NCBI GenBank assembly: GCA_034670405.1
Contig: JAXDDX010000347.1
Span: 93,586 to 157,585, forward strand
Direction: 5' to 3'
DNA length: 64,000 bases
DNA from: Hoplostethus atlanticus
Lineage: Eukaryota; Chordata; Actinopteri; Trachichthyiformes; Trachichthyidae
This document shows, piece by piece, positions 12,501 to 22,689 of the stretch; the first letter of the stretch is position 1, and the number at the start of each line of letters is the position of its first letter. The position numbers and the translations under genes are program-made. Under the pieces are notes generated by a model. It saw only the letters and a program-made list of their open reading frames with translations. It was not told where the DNA came from and searched no databases.

Positions 12501-15382
12501 TGTGAAAGGCAATGGGAGGAAATGCCAGGATTCTCCTAACATGAAGAAAGGGGCCAATGGCAGTGGAGTCAGCAACCAGCAGGTGAAAACCATAACAGTA
12601 AGTGATGTTTAGCTTCAGATTGCAATTCTTAGTACAGGGAGGTCAAACACAAATCTAAGGTTCTGAAAAAAGGAAAAATCAAAAGTCTTTTTTTCTTGTT
12701 CTGTTTGGTCTGGAATTGCCAATTCAGAGAACATTTCAGAGACCGGTTTTGCCCAATAACTTTGGCAACGTGTAACTTGGGATGACCAAATAGTTCTTGG
12801 CTAATTGCTTTAAGTGACATTTTAAATCACCAATACAAAATGGAATGAAGAGGGTGTCAATAAATACCAATTGATTAACATGTTTCTCATAAAATGTTTG
12901 GTAAAACCTGGTAATGGCAATAGTCTCGAGTCTCCAATAATGATCCTATGTCTTAAGACAAACTGCAGGTTGAAACGACTTCTTAAGAGTCAACTAAGCA
13001 TAATAGTTTGTGGCTTGTTAAGTAAAACTGTAATGATGTTGAATTGTAAATGTATATATTAAACTATGTATTAGCTTTATCTACACTAATTTCATACATG
13101 TATTTGTTATATGTTATGTCAGATTGATTTAAGATGGATTTTGTTGTTGCCTCTGCATGGAATTATATTGCAAGCAGAATTTTAAGCAATGTACTCTATG
13201 CTACTCCCGCAGAAAGAGGAAAAAAGACTTCAACCCAGAAGACTGCAAGACAATTTTGATAAAGGTATGGTTGGTATAATTATCCCAAACAAACAAGACC
13301 ATGGTTGAGATGATTGGTAGCCTCTGTCTTACACCAGGGGTATTGCTAATGCTAGTGTTTCGCAAAATTTGGACCCAGGGTTTAGGCGGCTCTTTTTTGG
13401 CAGTAGAGCAGAAACCACACTTGTAACTTTACTGGGCCGATCTGAGTCCGCATCTAAAGAGGACCTACATCAACTACTACAGCGCCATTAGTGAAGAGAA
13501 ATGGTGCAGATCAGTAGGCTAGTACTACAAGCTAGTAAAGACTTCTATCTCGTAACGTTGAGCACAAATCAACCGAATTATGTTACAAATGTAAACTACA
13601 AAGTTGTTTCAACATGTTTTTAAAAACTACATATGAAGTAAAAATGTATGCAAAGGGAATTGTGTTTACTGTTCATGGTGTGCGTCGCTATATTGCTGTG
13701 ACAGGTGTCAGGTGTGTTTACAGTGTATTCAGAAAGTATTCAGACCCCTTCACTTTTTTCACATTTTGTTATGTTGCAGCCTTATGCTAAAATCATTTTT
13801 CATTTTTTCCCTCATCAATCTAAACTCAATACCCCATAATGACAAAGAGAAAACAGGTTTGTAGAAATTTTTGAAAATGTATTAAAAAAGGGAAAAACTG
13901 AAATATCACATTGACATAAGTATTCAGACCCTTTACTCAGTACTTAGTTGAAGCACCTTTGGCAGTGATTACAGCCTTGAGTCTTCTTGGGTATGATGCG
14001 ACAAGCTTTGCACACCTGGATTTGGGGATTTTCTGCCATTCTTCTCTGCAGATCCTCTCAAGCGCTGTCAGGTTGGATGGGGACCGTCGTCAGTGGACCG
14101 TCGTCAGTGGACAGCCATTTTCAGGTCTCTCCAGAGATGACTCTTAGAATTGAGGCCAAACAGTTCAATCTTGATTTCATCAGACCAGAGAATCTTGTTT
14201 CTCATAGTCTGAGAGTCCTTTAGGTGCATTTTTGAAAACTCCAAGTGGGCTTTCCTGTGTCTTTCACTGAGGAGAGGCTTCCGTCTGGCCACTCTGCCAT
14301 AAAGCCCAGATTGGTTGAGTGTTGCAGTGATGGTTGTCCTTCTGGACGTTTCTCCCATCTCCACACACGATCTGTGGAGCTCAGCCAGAGTGACCATCTG
14401 GTTCTTGGTCACCTCTCTTACCAAGATTTTCTCCCCCGATTGCTCAGTTTGGCTGGGCAGCCAGCTCTAGGAAGAGTCCTGGTTGTTCCAAACTTATATT
14501 ATATATTAATATATTTATGGAGGCCACTGTGCTCTTGGGAACCTTCAATGCAGCAGAAATGTTTTGAAGCCTTCCCCAGATCTGTGCGTCGACACGATCC
14601 TGTCTCTGAGCTCTGCATACAGTTCCTTCGACTTCATGGCTTGGTTTTTGCTCTGATATGCATTGTCAGCTGTGAGACCTTATATAGACAGGTGTGTGCC
14701 TTTCCAAATCATGTCCAATCAATTGAATTTACCACAGGTGGACTCCAATTAAGGTGTAGAAACATCTCAAAAGATGATCAAGAGAAATGGGAGGCACCTG
14801 AGCTAAATTTAAAGTGTCATAGCAAAGGATCTGAATACTTATTTCAATGTGATATTTCAGTTTTTCCTTTTTTTTAATTTGCAAAAATTTCTAAAATCCT
14901 GTTTTTGCTTTGTCATTATGGGGTATGTAGATTGATGAGGGGAAAAAATGAATTTAAACGATTTTAGCATAAGGCTGCAACGTAACAAAATGTGAAAAAA
15001 TTTAAGGGGTCTGAATACTTTCTGAATGCACTGTATATCGGCGAACTCGGACCAGTTGGATTTTGCCCGAGTTTCCGACTGGAAAGTCCGACGTGAATGA
15101 CTATTCTATTGCACTTTTCCGAGTTCTGAGTACAATGGATTGCACCATTATGGTGCACCATATCTTTAGACCTACTAGGAAGATTGTTGGCTAAATTAAA
15201 GTAAAAATCTCACATTTTTCTCACATCTTTTCACAGTTACGGCTCCATGCAGCACCACCATTGGGCACCAGACAGTCAACAACAGAGACAGTGAGCACCT
15301 GCTCTCTTCCAGTTCCTTCCTCAATTTCAAATTTGACAGGGAAGCAATCATGAAATGTTTTGACTCCTCTTATGGCCAATGA
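6350..15382 (+). CDS. dcp2: mRNA-decapping enzyme 2, 11 exons, complete
   Basis: DCP2 is the Nudix hydrolase that removes the m7G cap from mRNA in the cytoplasm and P-bodies, together with DCP1 and EDC4. Coding exons: 6350-6402, 6537-6688, 6850-6977, 7271-7369, 7472-7624, 7730-7842, 8115-8219, 9543-9651, 12493-12597, 13213-13264, 15237-15382. All phases join, giving 1215 nt (404 codons plus stop) against about 420 residues in mammals. It begins [17 protein letters not shown]. Exons 2-3 are the N-terminal regulatory domain. Exons 4-5 hold the Nudix box [17 protein letters not shown] followed by [10 protein letters not shown], with the catalytic glutamates present. Box B lies in exon 6. The divergent C-terminal half ends in [17 protein letters not shown], the conserved tail helix. 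Exon 9 could end at an earlier GT (12583), but the later GTAAGT fits the protein better. Intron 2 is non-canonical (AT-AC). Introns 8 and 10 carry Tc1 copies. Confidence 0.95.
6689..6849 (+). other. dcp2: U12-type AT-AC intron (dcp2 intron 2)
   Basis: No GT donor exists at the end of exon 2. The only join that restores the family sequence (FAKA then [15 protein letters not shown]) uses ATATCCTT at 6689-6696 as donor and AC at 6848-6849 as acceptor. ATATCCTT is the exact minor-spliceosome donor consensus. CTCCTTGAT at 6831-6839 matches the U12 branch consensus TTCCTTRAY at 8 of 9 positions, with the branch adenosine (6838) 11 nt from the intron end, as expected. The intron is 161 nt long and in phase 1. 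Confidence 0.92.
9450..9520 (+). repeat. (TG)24(TA)11 microsatellite in dcp2 intron 7
   Basis: A perfect TG run at 9450-9498 passes directly into a perfect TA run at 9499-9520. It ends 21 bp before the AG acceptor of dcp2 exon 8 (9541-9542), leaving only a short T/G-rich stretch as polypyrimidine tract. Confidence 0.97.
10064..10195 (-). repeat. tRNA-derived SINE with L2-type 3' tail
   Basis: Read on the minus strand, a tRNA-like head contains an A box (AGCTCAGTCAGTAGAG) and a B box (GGGTTCGATCCC). A short spacer follows, then a tail matching the L2 LINE 3' end (GCGTCTGCTAAATGACTG) and TGTAATG repeats. The anticodon loop CTCTCAG looks like a mutated Lys loop. It lies in dcp2 intron 8. A real tRNA gene is unlikely because of the SINE body and tail. 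Confidence 0.85.
10660..11010. repeat. Degenerate ACT/TAC trinucleotide tract
   Basis: Imperfect ACT/TAC triplets occupy about 10660-10800 and 10965-11010 and flank the inserted SINE, which appears to have landed inside the triplet tract. Confidence 0.6.
10811..10958 (+). repeat. tRNA-Lys-derived SINE with L2-type 3' tail
   Basis: The tRNA-like head starts at GGCCTGGTTAGCTCAGTC, has anticodon loop CTCTTAG (CTT, Lys) and B box GGTCCGAGCCCC. A decayed L2-like tail follows (GTGTCTGCTTAATGACTG) and ends in TGTAATA. It is the same family as the minus-strand copy about 750 bp upstream. Both sit in dcp2 intron 8, so the intron RNA could fold between them. Confidence 0.8.
11040..12285 (+). mobile_element. 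Tc1/mariner element with broken transposase
   Basis: A plus-strand transposase relic spans about 11230-12075. It shows the first catalytic region (TDETKI), a QHD-like region eroded near 11790, and SPDLNPIE near 11865-11885, so the DDE scheme of Tc1 is recognisable. Stops and frameshifts are many. Perfect 25-bp inverted copies at 11071-11095 and 12160-12184 are the subterminal repeats. The outer left end is eroded. It is dead and lies within dcp2 intron 8. Confidence 0.85.
13721..15033 (-). mobile_element. Tc1-like transposon in dcp2 intron 10
   Basis: Clear ends: CAGTGTATTCAGAAAGTATT on the left and its near-perfect complement on the right, flanked by TA (13719-13720 and 15034-15035). The terminal inverted repeats extend beyond 100 bp with some drift. 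The minus strand carries transposase pieces, for example 14424-14104 with [20 protein letters not shown] and [13 protein letters not shown], where the first catalytic Asp is readable. The reading frame is not intact over the roughly 340 codons needed. At 1313 bp the element is otherwise near full length. Confidence 0.92.
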
Positions 15383-17220
15383 ACTGCTGGGCCTCTTCTT
15401 TAACATCATGCTAGCTTCTCTGCCTCAGAGACTTTTTTTTTTAACCTTTTTTATCGAGGGAAGGGTTTTGCTGAACATGCCTTTTTTTTTTTTACATTGG
15501 CATGCTTCTCATTTATACAGTAACACATTCACACCTGGGAGCTGCCCATTACAACCACAGTCATATGCTGTTAGCCAACATCCACTCAGCTCCACTGAGC
15601 AATCAGGGGTTAAGTGCCTTTCTCAAGTGTACCACGATGATAATTTTTGAGAAGTGGAGAGCATTACTCGTTTGTTTTTCCTGCCCAGATTTTAAAAGCC
15701 AATTCAGACAATGGTCCAGCTGCTCACAACCTTTAGACTAATGCCTTGTGTGTAGTGTTCATAAGTGTAAGTCCATAAGACCTAAGTCCTGACAACTTCA
15801 TGGTCTTCTGTCAGAGTTGTATTTTTATTTAGTTCAGAGTAATCGATTTAATGGCACTGCATTTGTCCAAGGCTGAAGCCTAATTTTATTGCTTTGTCTT
15901 TGAATACAGTAAATTATGTGCTTGCATCTATGGGAGATTGACATGGAAAGTTAAGATTCAGTCCCTAAAGAAAGGTTTATTCAGCTCAAACATCAGTCTT
16001 TTAAAGGCAAAAAGATCAAAAGCTTTGACAAATGGCATGGATTTTACCCAGTTCTCGCAATGTTTTCATGAATTGCCTCTAGTGGAAAATTGCAAATGCA
16101 ATATCCTAGTAAAGATGGACCCAACATAGTTAAGTGTTTTGTTATTTATGTTTTTCTCCTTATTAAGCACTTCATAGTCTCAACATTGGTAATTTTCTCC
16201 GTTCTTCCAACTGAGTTTCCAATTTTTTCAGGCAACTCATGAGACCTGAAGTGAGAGTAGGTATTCGCACTGTACAGTGTTGCTTTGTGCTTTATACGTA
16301 AAAATACTAGAAATTTTACTCAGGAATGTAAAATGTAAAAGAACATTAACTTGAGAAAGGAACAAGCATTGGTTTATGTAGTTATAATGTCAATATGTGA
16401 ACTCCATATGTTAGTTATGTCTGATTTGTCTCCAGAAGCAGTTGAATGAATGCTTTATCTGCAGACTGATCCACTTCCCACATGTTGTTTGTCTGTGGTT
16501 TGCAGCAGAGTTGGCTCCTGCAAGGCTGTTGCTAGATGCATATTGCAGTGTTTCCTTTGAGAAGCTCCTGTTAGGATTCCAGGGACCAGAGGTCCTCAAT
16601 CATGGTCCCTCCTGATCCACGAGTCTACCGGTTTTCATTCCAAACAAACAGTACAACAGCTCATTTTACTTATTAGCACCTTCAACCAGAGAACAAGAAC
16701 TAATCAGTGAAATCAGCTGCTGTAGTCTTTGGCTGGAATGAAAACTTGTAGACTCTTGGACCTCCACAGACCATGGTGGAGAACAACTGCCTTAGACTAC
16801 CTGTAACATAACAAATTGCTCTCACAAAGGGCCCATTGTCGGTATCTCTGGCCACTGCATTTGAAGAAATAAAGTTTTGACTATTAATCTTAATCTTTTT
16901 GAACACACAAAATGTAATAGATGAATCACTGGTTTTCAAGAGACTTTAGTCTAAAATCAAAATAGCCCAATCCACCCACTGTCTAGCCAAGATCTTCATT
17001 TTCTCAAGGGAATGTTGCATACATTTGTTAAAATGTAAGATGACAAAATCTTGACTTGAAATTCCTGTAAGTAACTGTGATATTTGTTATGGCCATACCT
17101 TGAAGTCAGTGGGAGTTGTATGTTATTGATTGTATAGTTGGTGATCTCAAGTTATGATTGGCCACAGTGGAGTGTTATGACTTTCAAGGTGAATGTTAAT
17201 AAAGTCAGTATCTTGTTGCT
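15383..17220 (+). other. Probable dcp2 3' UTR and downstream
   Basis: No coding frame follows the dcp2 stop. Candidate poly(A) signals AATAAA are at 16869-16874 and 17198-17203; the second is followed by a T/G-rich stretch and is my preferred end. A dispersed repeat occupies about 15500-15640. Another (16584-16800) has inverted edges around the phrases beginning ACCAGAGGTCCTCAATCATG and ending CCATGGTGGAGAACAAC, a common teleost repeat style. The extent is inferred. Confidence 0.4.
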
Positions 17221-17364
17221 TTGTTTTTTTTAATTCATTGTCTTTCTGAAAATAACAGATGCTGATGCTTTCTAATTGGTGAATATGTGTGGTGTCATTT
17301 TTTTTACTGTCAATTGATTTTCAACTTTGAGTAGGCTTAGATTAGGCTTGGTGTAGACTTTGGT

Positions 17365-17570
17365 TGGACTTTGTTGGAATGAAAACCTGCAGACTCTTGG
17401 CCATCCACCTGCCACATGGTTGCCTGTCCCTAATTTAGAGTCTCCAATCCACCTGCATGGAAGAAACCCCACTGAACACTGGGAAAACATGCAAACACAG
17501 AAATTAATGGGAATCAACCCCACAACCTGGCTGCAAGCCCACAGTGTTAAACACCTAGACGCCATGATAT
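17365..17570. repeat. Dispersed SINE-like repeat
   Basis: The text around ACACTGGGAAAACATGCAAA and CCACAGTGTTAAACACCTAG resembles a widespread teleost SINE-type repeat. Its left edge shares wording (GAATGAAAACCTGCAGACTC) with the repeat at 16584-16800. The family was not identified. Confidence 0.4.
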
Positions 17571-18059
17571 TCCTGTCATTTTCTGTCAAAATTCACATTC
17601 ACATTAAATACAACCTTAATTTTGGGAAGCCCCCCATTAAAAATAAAATTTTGTTTTTAGGAGCATCATTACAGTTCATGCAATGCATTCTGACAATATA
17701 TAACTTTGAAAAATGCCATGTGAGCAAACCCATGTCATGGCATTTTCAATCTAGTGGGTTTTGACATCGATTCCCTACTTCGAAGATTTACACTTCAAAT
17801 AGGCACAAGGAGACAAGAATACCAACCATTAGGAATTAGGCTTTCTGTCCCTTTTGTAAAAGAATGAAGATATTCTCTGCATCATGACCTGGAGATATGG
17901 AATGGTATTGACCTGTAATATTGGTACTATAAGCTGCACTGACACAAATTCACATAGCTGTATTTTATAAATGGGGTTCGTATGTATCTACAAATTCCAG
18001 TGCCCAGAGGTTGAAGTCATCATCAGAGGTAAGAAGATTCCTTGATAATAGCATATGGA

Positions 18060-19350
18060 TAGTGCATATGGAGATGGCCAAGTTTGGGGCAGTGGAACAA
18101 AGGTGCGTTGGCAAACTTCACTTTTCTGTTAAGTATCGCCCAGGTACAGCTAACCGCAATGCAGACATCCTCTCGCATCTACCAGGATAGGTGAGGGTGG
18201 CTAGCCTCATGGAGGGAGAGGCAGCAAACTCATACAGAGGGGAAGCTGTTATATCAATTGAAAGTTCAGTATCTGTCCATAACCCAGGCACAGTTCCCTG
18301 CCGCCCCAGTGATGCCTGTGGTTACAGGCAATGTTGGGCAAGTTACTCAGGAAGTGTAATAAGTTACTTTTTACTTATTACTCCTTTAAAAAGTAATAAT
18401 ATTATTTTACTTATTACTTGGTATCTAAAGTAATTAGTTACATTACTAGTTATATTACTATATTACTTTAGCTACCCCCCCCTTCCGAAAAAGTGACGTA
18501 CAACCTGTTTAGCCAGCTCCTTTTAGAACTGAATCCACTTTATTGGAACAATAATTAACCTTACAGGAGGAGTCAACAATCAGCTAAACTGCATAACTGC
18601 AAATATTGCAGCTTTCAAACCTGATAGGATAGATGGGATAGATATATGTATACATATATATAAAAAAAATAAAGCAACAGTCTCTCCCGACTTTTACGAT
18701 ACGATATACCCAGCGACGAGCTTCTTCAGATCTTATCTTATCATCACTTAATGTCCCTCCACCACCATGTCCTGCTCTAAAATCCAGTTTCTGTTGTTTA
18801 GCCGGAGTGCATGCATCACTGGATGCCTCCCTGTCAGCGCCAGTGTTTCACATTGCTGTGCTGCCGTATGTCGTAGATGCTTCAATAAATTAGATGTTGT
18901 ATTTTTCGTGGTTGAAAGCATTTTCGCCCTGACCTGCCGCGCGTACACGTCATCATAAAATAGTCTACCTAGGACAAAAAACAAATCACGTTCTGGCAAC
19001 GCAGTAACGCAGTGTTACTTGGATTAATAACTAATATAATTATTGTTTTGGAAATTGTAATCCCTTACACTACTCGTTACTGGGGAAAGTAATAATATTA
19101 CAGTTGGGAAAGAATAGCTGGGAAAGTTACTCAGTAACGCGTTACTGCCCAACACTGGTTACAGGAGAGGCAAAGATTGGAGGTGCGGGATGGCACCTTG
19201 GTCTGTCAAGTACAAGAACCAGACACCGGTCAGCAGGCATCCCAGTGGGTGGTCCTGACTGCAGATCGACATCAGACTTGGAGGGAGTATCACCAGACTG
19301 GAGGCCATGCCAGCAGTGAGAATGTCCTGAGCCTTATGGGGCTTTATATA
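18060..19350 (+). mobile_element. Ty3/gypsy RNase H-integrase relic split by hAT
   Basis: The plus strand at about 18100-18190 reads VKYRPGTANRNADILSHLPG, the end of gypsy RNase H. After the inserted hAT element, 19165-19345 reads WLQERQRLEVRDGTLVCQV and on to YHQTGGHASSENVL, the zinc-binding N-terminal part of a gypsy integrase. The two halves are in natural order, so they belong to one old element. There is no LTR in view. Confidence 0.75.
18328..19156 (-). mobile_element. Non-autonomous hAT element with 8-bp TSD
   Basis: An 829-bp insert bounded by GGTTACAG on both sides (18320-18327 and 19157-19164), the 8-bp duplication typical of hAT. The ends are inverted: left AATGTTGGGCAAGTTACTC, right GTTACTGCCCAACACT. 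A minus-strand fragment (18999-18748) contains TTKNTTSNLLKHLRHTA, which resembles the end of a BED zinc finger of hAT transposases. It is therefore a deletion derivative that kept a piece of the transposase N-terminus. Confidence 0.88.
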
Positions 19351-19559
19351 CTTGATTTTAACAATGTGTACGTGTAGACAAGTGGTTGCGACGCGAGCAG
19401 CATAGTTCACATACTTGCCTGAATACTTTGCATGTATCTGGAGGATTAAAAAATATATCCACTAGGGGACAGATCAGGGCTGAATCATCTCTGGCCGACA
19501 CTGGATTATCTTTCTTTACAACTTTGCACAATCTAAACATTAATAAATATGGGGACACT

Positions 19560-20370
19560 CAAGAAGGTTACTATATTGTTAATGTTAAGATCACAGCATA
19601 AACAGTGGTGCCATCGTACATGGTATGTTAGGCCTTTAAATCAAGCACGCCGTGACAATGGCGAGTATGTTTCTCGCGTTCTGCCAATGAGAGAAATTGA
19701 TAATGAGAAACACCATCAATATTTTCGTATGTCCACCAGGGCGTTCGATGACCTGCTCTATCGGATTAGCCTGCTAATTTCACACCATAACACACAGTGA
19801 GCCAGTCAATTCAGCAGAGCAGCTTGCCATCACCCTCTGCTTTCTAACAACAGGCATCAGTTATCAAGCCTTGTCAGTGAGTTTCAAACTTGGATCTGCA
19901 ACAGTTGGTCGTATAGTCAGCGAGGTGAGCAAAGCTATATGGACTGTTTTAAAGGACGAGTTTGTGTCTTTCCCTATTGAAGATCAGTGAAAGCAGATCC
20001 AGAAAAATTTCTGCTATTTGTGGAACTACCCCAACTGTGTTGGGGCAATAGATGGTAAACACGTCAGAGTCCGTGTCCTAGCCAACAGTGGGAGTTCCTT
20101 CTACAACTACAAAGGTTACTTCAGTTTCATCCTGATGGCTGTGACCGATGCCAGGTACAGATTTACAGTTGTGGACATAGGGGCCATGGCCGTGACAGTG
20201 ATGCTGGGGTGTGTTGCTTTCAAGAAGCCGCGTTGGATTCTAGCTTATCTAGGGCAAGCTTCCCCTCCCCCCCCTGCCATCTCCATCTACTCTACCTGGG
20301 AGTGAAGTCCTGAGCAGCCCCGTCTTTGTAGCATATGAAGCCTTTCCACTGAAGGTTAACCTGATGTGAT
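19560..20370 (+). pseudogene. PIF/Harbinger transposase pseudogene
   Basis: DDE_4-type nuclease of Harbinger transposons. The N-terminal part (from 19605) has REIDNEKHHQYFRMSTRAF. The core at 20015-20180 reads NYPNCVGAIDGKHVRVRV, FYNYKGYFSFILMAVTDARY and TVVDIGAMA, giving the first two catalytic Asp residues in context. The frame breaks at 19798, at 19988 and after about 20190; the later block (VAYEAFPLK) is readable in another frame near 20330. No terminal repeats were located. Confidence 0.85.
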
Positions 20371-20399
20371 CATATTCAGGTGAGTTTGCATTACGTTAC

Positions 20400-20645
20400 A
20401 CCCATCAAATCAAATCACATTCATTTGTATAGCCCTTAATCACTGTTACAGTCTCAAAGGGCTTCACAGTGCCCAACGTGTGAAAACAATAAATGGTTAG
20501 TACATGACATCCCCCAGCCTTGGACCCTCACAGAGGACAAGGAAAAACTCCCAAAAAAAACCTTTTAGGGAAAAATTGGAAGAAACCTTGGTAGGGGCTA
20601 CTCAGAGAGGGATCCCTCTACCAGGATAGTCGGGCATGCAATAGA
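20400..20645. repeat. Dispersed repeat, copy 1
   Basis: Matches 62941-63125 closely: both start CAAATCAAATCACATT, contain CACTGTTACAGTCTCAAAGG, and continue into CCAGCCTTGGACCCTCAC and GGACAAGGAAAAACTCCCA. The family was not identified; it is a common teleost interspersed repeat. Confidence 0.8.
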
Positions 20646-20649
20646 TGCC

Positions 20650-21750
20650 AAGTTTGGAATTATTCAGGTGAATGTTAAAATCACTGATAATGATTTTCCA
20701 CGGGAAACTGATTCAAACTCAATCAGGAGGAGACGCTTTGGCTATGCCTTTCAACAGGAGCTTTATTGCAGGGTTGGAAAACAAATTAGTGAAGAGCTCC
20801 ATGAAAGAGGTCTATTATTCTTTTTTCTTTTATCATTTATATTTATGTTTAATTGATGATCTATTGATCTTTTCTATATTTTATTATTTTGATTGATTTT
20901 TAATTTCTGTCCTTTTTTCACTAGAATGAAAATAAATTGAGGTAACGGACTCCAGCTTCTTTCATAGGCACCATGAAATTCATAGATAATTACATGAACT
21001 ACTTACTAAATAATGTACACAGTCTACACAATAAAACTTTTTAGTTGCAAGTGTTCACACTTGCAACTAAAACACTTCACACAAGAGGGTAGGGTATGAC
21101 ATGGTTTCAAAAAAGAGAAAACTCCACAGTGTGCAAAGCTACAGGATCCCCAGGCAATCCCGTGGCAAGAGATGATGATGTCCTCTATGCAGGGATGATA
21201 ATGGCCACCAAGGAGAATTATGTGCAAGTCAAATGCGTGCATCGCATAGGAAACAACTGATTTTTTTGGCCAGCAAGAGAACAGTGGAAATTGTACACCC
21301 TGCTGTAATGCCTATTTCCAAATGTTAAGAACTAACTTCTTTATAATATCTTATATATTTTATTTATAATATCTGGCACAAACAAGAAATTTAAAGCCTC
21401 CCACAACTAGGCTGTGTACTGAGCCAAAAGTATTTGCCTACTTCATGAGCACCCAGAAATGTCTGAAATTCCAGCTTTTGGCACAGTTGTATCAATTACC
21501 TTATTCTTTTCTAAATAACTAAATAGCCTCTGTGCCAGAACACTATAGAATCACCATTCAGTAAGCTAATAGGTGTAAATTGATTAATTTCTATAGTCTC
21601 TCTCTTTGGGAATGGAAATTCACGCCTCATTACATCTTGTACCTCTTTCCACTTTGGTGGGCTAATGTCAAACAGAAATTCTGTCTCTCCAATTGGTGGA
21701 ATTTTGGGGGAATGCTTTCTCATTACAGACATTACAGTACAGTAAGAGGC
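20650..21750. other. No gene recognised
   Basis: AT-rich sequence with short chance frames only. It holds a perfect 34-bp palindrome at 21039-21072, described in the findings. Confidence 0.4.
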
Positions 21751-21754
21751 CGAA

Positions 21755-22684
21755 TGTTAAGGTAGGGTTGTCTTCTGGACCCAAAATGCAAACACAGACA
21801 AGGGGAGTAGGGAAAAGTGGATTTAATGAGGAATGAGGTGATGGGATTGCAGGGGGTGAAGAGGTTAGGCAGGTTAGAGCTGGGGCAGGCAGGCAGATGA
21901 GGGGGAAGCAGGCAGGCAGGGTGGTAGCGGTGTGGACGAGACGAGGAGACACACTGGGAGATGGGTTCAGGGAATCCTGGGCACGGGAGAACACTGTTAG
22001 CATAAGCAAGAGACAACACAGGGAGCTACTCAGGGCAGTGACCACACTAGAGCGCAGCTGCCACAGAGTGGGGCAGAACAATCTGGCAACGAGTGGGTGA
22101 AGAGCCGGGGTTTATATGCTGCTGGGTTGATGAGTTGATAGGAGACAGGTGTGGAGGAGAGGCAGGAGCCAGGAGAGGGAGCCACACACACGCCACACAC
22201 ACACACACACACACACACACAGTCTGACAGTGAGAGACAGACAGGGGAGGTGGAGATACACAAGGGAGGCAGGGAACACAGAGAAACATATCGTCACCTT
22301 CTTAAACTAATGGCCTAAGTCATATTTTAAAGTTTTTCCAAAAACAGAAAGAACTGAACCAAATATATTGTTTTTCTTTCTTCTGGAAGCAGCCGCCATC
22401 TAGTAAAGCTTGTAAAATTGCCTAAGTCACAAGACAATGTGACTTAAGCCATTTTTTTTTTTTTTTAATTGCCTAAGTCACACTCTTGACATAGGCCATT
22501 ATACTACCAGGGTAGGAACAGCATGATCTTTTCAATAAGAATGTAGGCAATTTTACCAGAGGTGGCCAGCATCATGAAGAGATGATTTAGGCAAAAAAAA
22601 CATTTTCCTCAAAATATGACTTAGGCCATTAGTTTAAGAAGGTGACGATATGGGAAAACAGGAGTCATGGCCGGAGCCGTGACA
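21755..22684 (-). mobile_element. Solo LTR split by a MITE
   Basis: It begins TGTTAAGG and ends CGTGACA, as the second family member at 60843-61397 begins TGTTACG and ends CGTGACA, and shares internal wording (GACCCAAAATGCAAAC versus GACCCAAGTGCAAAC). The flanks are CCGAA (21750-21754) and CTGAA (22685-22689), a 5-bp duplication with one change. A 366-bp MITE sits inside at 22287-22652. A short CA run lies at about 22194-22220. Orientation is set by comparison with the younger copy. Confidence 0.75.
22287..22652. mobile_element. MITE with about 40-bp inverted termini, copy 1
   Basis: Begins CATATCGTCACCTTCTTAAA and ends with the exact complement. The inverted match continues through ACTAATGGCCTAAGTCATAT. 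The inside repeats the motif GCCTAAGTCA and its complement several times. It carries no coding frame. It is inserted in a solo LTR. Confidence 0.92.
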
Positions 22685-22689
22685 CTGAA

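Noticed and set aside
12583-12597. Earlier donor for dcp2 exon 9 (GTGAAA at 12583)
   Set aside because: Both options keep phase, but GTAAGT at 12598 is a far better donor and gives a length closer to the DCP2 family.
14245-14877. A 210-codon plus-strand open frame
   Set aside because: It is the antisense of the Tc1 transposase relic, whose minus-strand frame shows the family motifs.
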